8,377 nucleotides of DNA from Candidatus Falkowbacteria bacterium RIFOXYC2_FULL_48_21. Its GTDB lineage: Bacteria > Patescibacteriota > Patescibacteriia > UBA11705 > JABHMO01. This document shows, one piece after another, positions 6,090-8,377 of the stretch. The notes below the pieces were generated by a model that was not told where the DNA came from, made no database searches, and was given only the letters and a program-made list of their open reading frames with translations. How positions within the stretch are numbered: the first letter of the stretch is position 1; every line of letters starts with the position of its first letter. The position numbers were made by a program, and so were the translations under genes. The stretch spans positions 1 through 8,377 of the forward strand of contig MFGM01000028.1 in the NCBI GenBank assembly GCA_001778275.1. Reading direction: 5' to 3'.

Positions 6090-7271
6090 ATGATAAATCT
6101 CACCATCCAAAACAACCGCATCTCCCCCATACTCGGCCGCCACCCGTGGCTATTTTCTCGCGGTGTGTTGAATCTGCCGGACGGCATCGAGTCAGGCGAG
6201 CCGGTTAAATTGTTTGATCAAAATAAACGTTTTCTGGCGCAAGGATATTTCAATTCGTACTCGCAAATCGCGGTGCGCATTTGGAGTTACGAAGAAAATG
6301 AAGAAATCAATGACGCTTTTTTTATCACGCGCATTACCAAAGCCTTGGCCTTACGCAAACAATATCTGGCGAGCAAGCTGACCGACTCTTTCCGTTTATT
6401 CAACAGCGAAAACGAAGGATTGCCCGGCCTTGTTGTGGACAAATACGCTGATTACTTGGTCGTGCAATTTCACACGCGCGGGATTGAAACATGGAAACCG
6501 CAGATATTGGATGCGCTCATCAAAATTGTAAAACCTAAAGGCATTTTCGAAAAAACGTACGTGTCCGAAGCGCGCATGGAAAAACCGGAAAATCCGACCG
6601 GTCTTTTGTACGGCGAACTGCCGGAAAAAATAATTATCAAGGAAAACGGCTTAAGGTTTTACGTGGACGTGCGCGCCGGACAAAAAACCGGATTTTTCCT
6701 TGACCAACGAGACAAACGCGCGGCCGTTGGTCGATTTAGCGACGGTAAAACCGTTTTGAACTGTTTTGCTTATACCGGCGGCTTCAGCGTTTACGCTTTG
6801 GCCGGCGGAGCCAAGGAAGTTACGTCCGTGGAAATTTCCGAAGGCGCTCTTGACGCGGCTCGAGAAAATATCAAGCTAAATAAATTCGATCTGAAAAAGT
6901 GTCACTTCGAATGCGCGGATGTTAAGGATTACCTACGTAACGCGCCAACGGACAAGTTTGATCTAATAGTACTCGATCCCCCGGCGTTTATCAAAAATCG
7001 CGACAAGGTGCGCGAAGGCATTGGCGGTTATAAAAAGATCAACGAAGTAGCCATACGCTTGATTAAACAACCCGGCATTCTGGTAACTTGCTCCTGTTCC
7101 GCTCACCTGCCGATTCAAGATTTCCGTTTTTTGTTGGCGGAAGCGGCCGGATACGCGAAAAAGTCTGCGCAAATTCTTGAAACCTATACGCACGGATTGG
7201 ATCATCCGGAACTGGTAGCATTTACGGAAGGAGATTATTTGAAATGCTTTATTCTGCAAATTCAGCAATAA
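6090..7271 (+). CDS. rlmI: Class I SAM-dependent 23S rRNA cytosine methyltransferase (RlmI family)
   Basis: The protein is 393 residues, matching RlmI (396 in E. coli), which makes m5C1962 in 23S rRNA. An N-terminal PUA-like RNA-binding domain covers about 1-75 (GRHPWLFSRGV at 16-26). A linker domain follows (NEGLPGLVVDKYADYLVVQF, 108-127). The methyltransferase core comprises GQKTGFFLDQRDKR (197-210), SAM motif I VLNCFAYTGGFSVYA (222-236) with acidic VEIS (247-250), motif IV LDPPAF (295-300), and motif VI TCSCS (333-337) carrying the likely catalytic cysteines. In-frame ATGs at 6018 and 6045 would add a non-family peptide and overlap the promoter, so 6090 is chosen. The exact target base is inferred from the family. 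No Shine-Dalgarno is seen. Confidence 0.92.
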   Translation: MINLTIQNNRISPILGRHPWLFSRGVLNLPDGIESGEPVKLFDQNKRFLAQGYFNSYSQIAVRIWSYEENEEINDAFFITRITKALALRKQYLASKLTDSFRLFNSENEGLPGLVVDKYADYLVVQFHTRGIETWKPQILDALIKIVKPKGIFEKTYVSEARMEKPENPTGLLYGELPEKIIIKENGLRFYVDVRAGQKTGFFLDQRDKRAAVGRFSDGKTVLNCFAYTGGFSVYALAGGAKEVTSVEISEGALDAARENIKLNKFDLKKCHFECADVKDYLRNAPTDKFDLIVLDPPAFIKNRDKVREGIGGYKKINEVAIRLIKQPGILVTCSCSAHLPIQDFRFLLAEAAGYAKKSAQILETYTHGLDHPELVAFTEGDYLKCFILQIQQ

Positions 7272-7279
7272 CATTTTAT

Positions 7280-7310
7280 CTAAAAATAGCCATAAAACAG
7301 CTATTTTTAG
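7280..7310 (+). terminator. Intrinsic terminator of the RlmI-family gene
   Basis: A perfect 11-bp stem, CTAAAAATAGC / GCTATTTTTAG, closes a 9-nt loop 8 bp after the stop codon and is followed by TTTTAG. The stem is AT-rich, so termination may be incomplete. Confidence 0.6.
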
Positions 7311-7319
7311 TTTTAGCTA

Positions 7320-7348
7320 TTGACATTTAAATTATTATATGCTATTAT
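7320..7348 (+). promoter_or_regulatory. Strong sigma70-type promoter of a large RNA gene
   Basis: Perfect -35 TTGACA (7320-7325), 17-nt AT-rich spacer, -10 TATTAT (7343-7348). Transcription would start near A7355. It begins directly after the methyltransferase terminator and points into a region with no plausible protein gene. Confidence 0.8.
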
Positions 7349-7477
7349 GTAGGCACATTCTGGATAGCCAGATGGTAGACGGTTCTTGGCAGTAGTAAGC
7401 TTCTCCAGGCTCCCCCAGCGAAAAGTACTCGCGTACTTGGGGGTATCTCAAACTTGAACGTCAGGTCAAGGAGGACC

Positions 7478-7510
7478 ATGCCACGAGCACCGCCTTTAAT
7501 TGAACTTTGA
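7478..7510 (+). CDS. Possible 10-codon ORF inside the large RNA
   Basis: ATG at 7478 opens a 10-residue peptide (MPRAPPLIEL) ending in TGA. It is preceded by AAGGAGG (7468-7474) at 3-nt spacing from the ATG, a much better Shine-Dalgarno than any full-length gene here has. The Shine-Dalgarno core lies in the loop of the GGTC/GACC hairpin. The spacing is tighter than ideal and the peptide has no family, so this may simply be a structural loop in the RNA. Confidence 0.25.
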   Translation: MPRAPPLIEL

Positions 7511-7949
7511 AATTTTTTTAATGCCCATCTGGGCAAACTCGCCACCACCCTGCGGGTGTCCAGAAAGAAATCCCTTCGAAAGGACGAGGCGGGATATGCG
7601 GCGGTAAGCGCTCTGCATGTCCGGGGATAGCGGGTATCTGTAAACTTGGAGGCCAAAAATGCGCCGGTGCAGTTCTGGGTTTCTGTAGCGTCTTCAGAAA
7701 AGTCCGCTTCATTGCGGCGAAAGTCCACTTCGGGTGGCAACTCGGCGTTTATGAAGAAGTAACTGCGCCGCCGAGAAATTGATCTTGATTCCCCTTTAGG
7801 CTTCCGGAACAACGTCCGGGTCGAGCCACGCGCAAAACGGGAAACAAGTAGCAGGATAACCTCGAACAATGAGGGCAAAATGTCCCGTCGGTATCCGAGC
7901 GGATTTACCTAGCGTTTGAACTTTTTCACGGGAAAAATATTGCAGCAAG

Positions 7950-7980
7950 GGCCCCCAACTCATCGGGGGCCTGTTTTTTT
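7950..7980 (+). terminator. Strong intrinsic terminator of the large RNA
   Basis: GGCCCCC (7950-7956) pairs with GGGGGCC (7965-7971) around an 8-nt loop and is followed after two bases by seven T (7974-7980). This is the best terminator in the window and fixes the 3' end of the plus-strand transcript near 7980. Confidence 0.92.
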
Positions 7981-7993
7981 ATCCACAAACACC

Positions 7994-8022
7994 TTGACAT
8001 ATTTTTGTCCACCTCATATAAT
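7994..8022 (+). promoter_or_regulatory. Perfect consensus sigma70 promoter
   Basis: TTGACA (7994-7999), 17-nt spacer, TATAAT (8017-8022): a full match to consensus in both boxes and spacing. It lies 13 bp after the terminator T-tract. Transcription would begin near A8029 and must serve an abundant product starting in or beyond the right edge. Confidence 0.88.
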
Positions 8023-8028
8023 CCATGC

Positions 8029-8061
8029 ATGCTTACCTTACAACTGATCGTGGGTAAGCAT
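8029..8061 (+). promoter_or_regulatory. 5'-terminal 9-bp stem-loop of the second transcript
   Basis: ATGCTTACC (8029-8037) is perfectly complementary to GGTAAGCAT (8053-8061), with a 15-nt loop. It would occupy the first nucleotides of the transcript, a position where hairpins protect mRNA from 5'-end-dependent decay. It could also be an operator, since the DNA is an interrupted palindrome at the transcription start. Confidence 0.7.
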
Positions 8062-8091
8062 AACAAGAAAATCACAACCTTAAAGGAGGGC

Positions 8092-8112
8092 GTGACGAAC
8101 AAGAACTTCTAA
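8092..8112 (+). CDS. Six-codon leader ORF with strong Shine-Dalgarno
   Basis: GTG at 8092 starts the peptide MTNKNF, stopping at TAA (8110-8112). AAAGGAGGG (8082-8090) precedes it; the spacing from the AGGAGG core is only about 3 nt, so initiation may be weak or may use a shifted pairing. No longer frame starts here. The position, about 60 nt from the predicted 5' end and overlapping one of two competing hairpins, fits a translated leader that senses ribosome progress. The peptide is not rich in one amino acid, so it is not a classical amino-acid attenuator. Confidence 0.4.
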   Translation: MTNKNF

Positions 8113-8142
8113 CAATCTGTTCTTTCAAAGCGGGCTAAGAAC
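8101..8142 (+). promoter_or_regulatory. Mutually exclusive hairpins over the leader ORF (attenuator-like)
   Basis: AAGAAC occurs at 8101-8106, inside the leader ORF, and again at 8137-8142. Its complement GTTCTT lies exactly between at 8119-8124. GTTCTT can pair with either copy, each time with a 12-nt loop. A ribosome on the leader ORF would cover the first copy and force the second pairing, where CGGG (8131-8134) and CCCG (8142-8145) lie nearby. The stems are only 6 bp, so this is a hypothesis. Confidence 0.35.
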
Positions 8143-8377
8143 CCGAACAACGCGATCGGAACGTAAAGCAAAGCAGAAATCATTTGCAACTACACGCAAC
8201 GTGTTTCGCTCATGACAACTCTGCCGCGCTGAACTATCTGCTCGCTGAAAACCACACCACGCACCGAGCCAACACGCAGTCGTGTCCATCGCGGGTTCAT
8301 GCATTCGCGCCGTGTTCGCCTCAAGCCCCCGCCATAGGCGGGCAGGGAGGCAAGGAACAGATGTTCCTCATGAACAA
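8143..8377 (+). other. Long leader or unassigned region up to the right edge
   Basis: No recognisable protein is encoded. One frame is open from 8139 to the edge (about 79 codons) but has no ATG until 8361 and encodes a His/Thr/Pro/Ala-rich sequence unlike a known family. Small hairpins are visible: ACACG-CAA-CGTGT (8192-8204), CCCGCC-ATA-GGCGGG (8328-8342) and GGAACA-GA-TGTTCC (8354-8367). AGGGAGG (8344-8350) lies 10 nt before ATG 8361 (MFLMN and onward), with a second ATG at 8370. A real gene may therefore begin here and continue beyond the window. The alternative is a second non-coding RNA. Confidence 0.35.
8328..8342. repeat. GC-rich palindrome CCCGCC-ATA-GGCGGG
   Basis: A perfect 6-bp stem with a 3-nt loop, inside an otherwise A/C-rich stretch. 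Palindromes of this type are, from general impression, common intergenic repeats in Patescibacteria genomes. It could instead be a hairpin in the mRNA leader, just before the candidate ribosome binding site. Confidence 0.45.

Larger units (their letters stand above)
7355..7980 (+). ncRNA. Candidate large structured non-coding RNA (about 626 nt), unassigned
   Basis: The sequence lies between a strong promoter and a strong intrinsic terminator and has no substantial plus-strand ORF. Local stems are dense: TCTGG/CCAGA (7359-7372); CCCCCA/TGGGGG (7412-7443) enclosing AGTAC/GTACT with a TCGC loop and a one-sided GCGAAA bulge; GGTC/GACC (7464-7477); GCCC/GGGC (7523-7534); CACCC/GGGTG (7546-7558); CCTT/AAGG (7573-7583); CCGC/GCGG (7704-7717); CCAC/GTGG (7725-7737); CTCGG/CCGAG (7741-7775); CCGGA/TCCGG (7804-7819); and GGATA/TATCC (7854-7896) enclosing CCTC/GAGG. 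I see no RNase P core (GAAAGTCC with ACAGAA and GGCTTA), no tmRNA tRNA-like ends, and no rRNA or group I/II intron signatures. A divergent or very large known RNA cannot be excluded without a covariance search. Confidence 0.7.

Noticed and set aside
7345..7878. A 177-codon open frame on the minus strand over the large RNA.
   Set aside because: The peptide resembles no family and is rich in Arg, Ser and Phe. The clear promoter and terminator run on the opposite strand, and the densely paired sequence explains the frame by chance.
7355..7980. RNase P RNA or tmRNA as the identity of the large RNA.
   Set aside because: GAAAGTCC occurs at 7719-7726 but the partner ACAGAA/GGCTTA core is missing. 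The ends do not form a tRNA-like domain, and the length is well over that of either RNA. Only a covariance search can settle it.
8285..8312. A possible tRNA T-arm around GGGTTCATGC.
   Set aside because: No acceptor stem, anticodon arm or D arm can be built around it.

Overview
The window looks like a chromosomal segment of a small-genome bacterium, most likely a member of the Patescibacteria (Candidate Phyla Radiation). This is inferred from compact same-strand operons, almost no Shine-Dalgarno sequences in front of the protein genes, palindromic repeats packed into the intercistronic gaps, and the general look of the proteins. No rRNA or other marker gene is present to fix the lineage. Every open frame fits the standard bacterial code.

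Positions 1-4386 (minus strand) hold most of an F-type ATP synthase operon, read from right to left: atpZ, atpB (a), atpE (c), atpF (b), atpH (delta) and atpA (alpha, cut by the left edge). A good sigma70-type promoter (4404-4432) lies just upstream of atpZ. Every gap from atpB onward carries an inverted-repeat element: a 32-bp-arm palindrome after atpB, an 11-bp hairpin after atpE, and two related terminal-inverted-repeat elements (111 and 68 bp) after atpF and atpH. These may set the relative output of the subunits or may be small mobile repeats.

Positions 4461-5975 (minus strand) hold a two-gene unit, rsmI followed by tatD. Its promoter sits so close to the rsmI ATG that the mRNA is probably leaderless. 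Back to back with that promoter is one for a plus-strand RlmI-family rRNA methyltransferase (6090-7271). Two rRNA methyltransferase genes are therefore expressed divergently from one short region.

Positions 7272-8377 hold no recognisable protein gene and are the most interesting part. A hairpin terminator closes the methyltransferase gene and is followed at once by a strong promoter (TTGACA-17-TATTAT, 7320-7348). About 626 nt of hairpin-rich, apparently non-coding sequence follows and ends in a textbook GC-rich terminator with seven T (7950-7980). This has the layout of a dedicated gene for a large structured RNA that I cannot match to RNase P RNA, tmRNA, SRP RNA, 6S RNA or rRNA.

Immediately after it lies a perfect consensus promoter (TTGACA-17-TATAAT, 7994-8022). 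It opens a second transcript with a 9-bp hairpin at its 5' end, a strong Shine-Dalgarno, a six-codon leader ORF and a pair of mutually exclusive hairpins. This resembles an attenuator-type leader for a gene that begins at or beyond the right edge.
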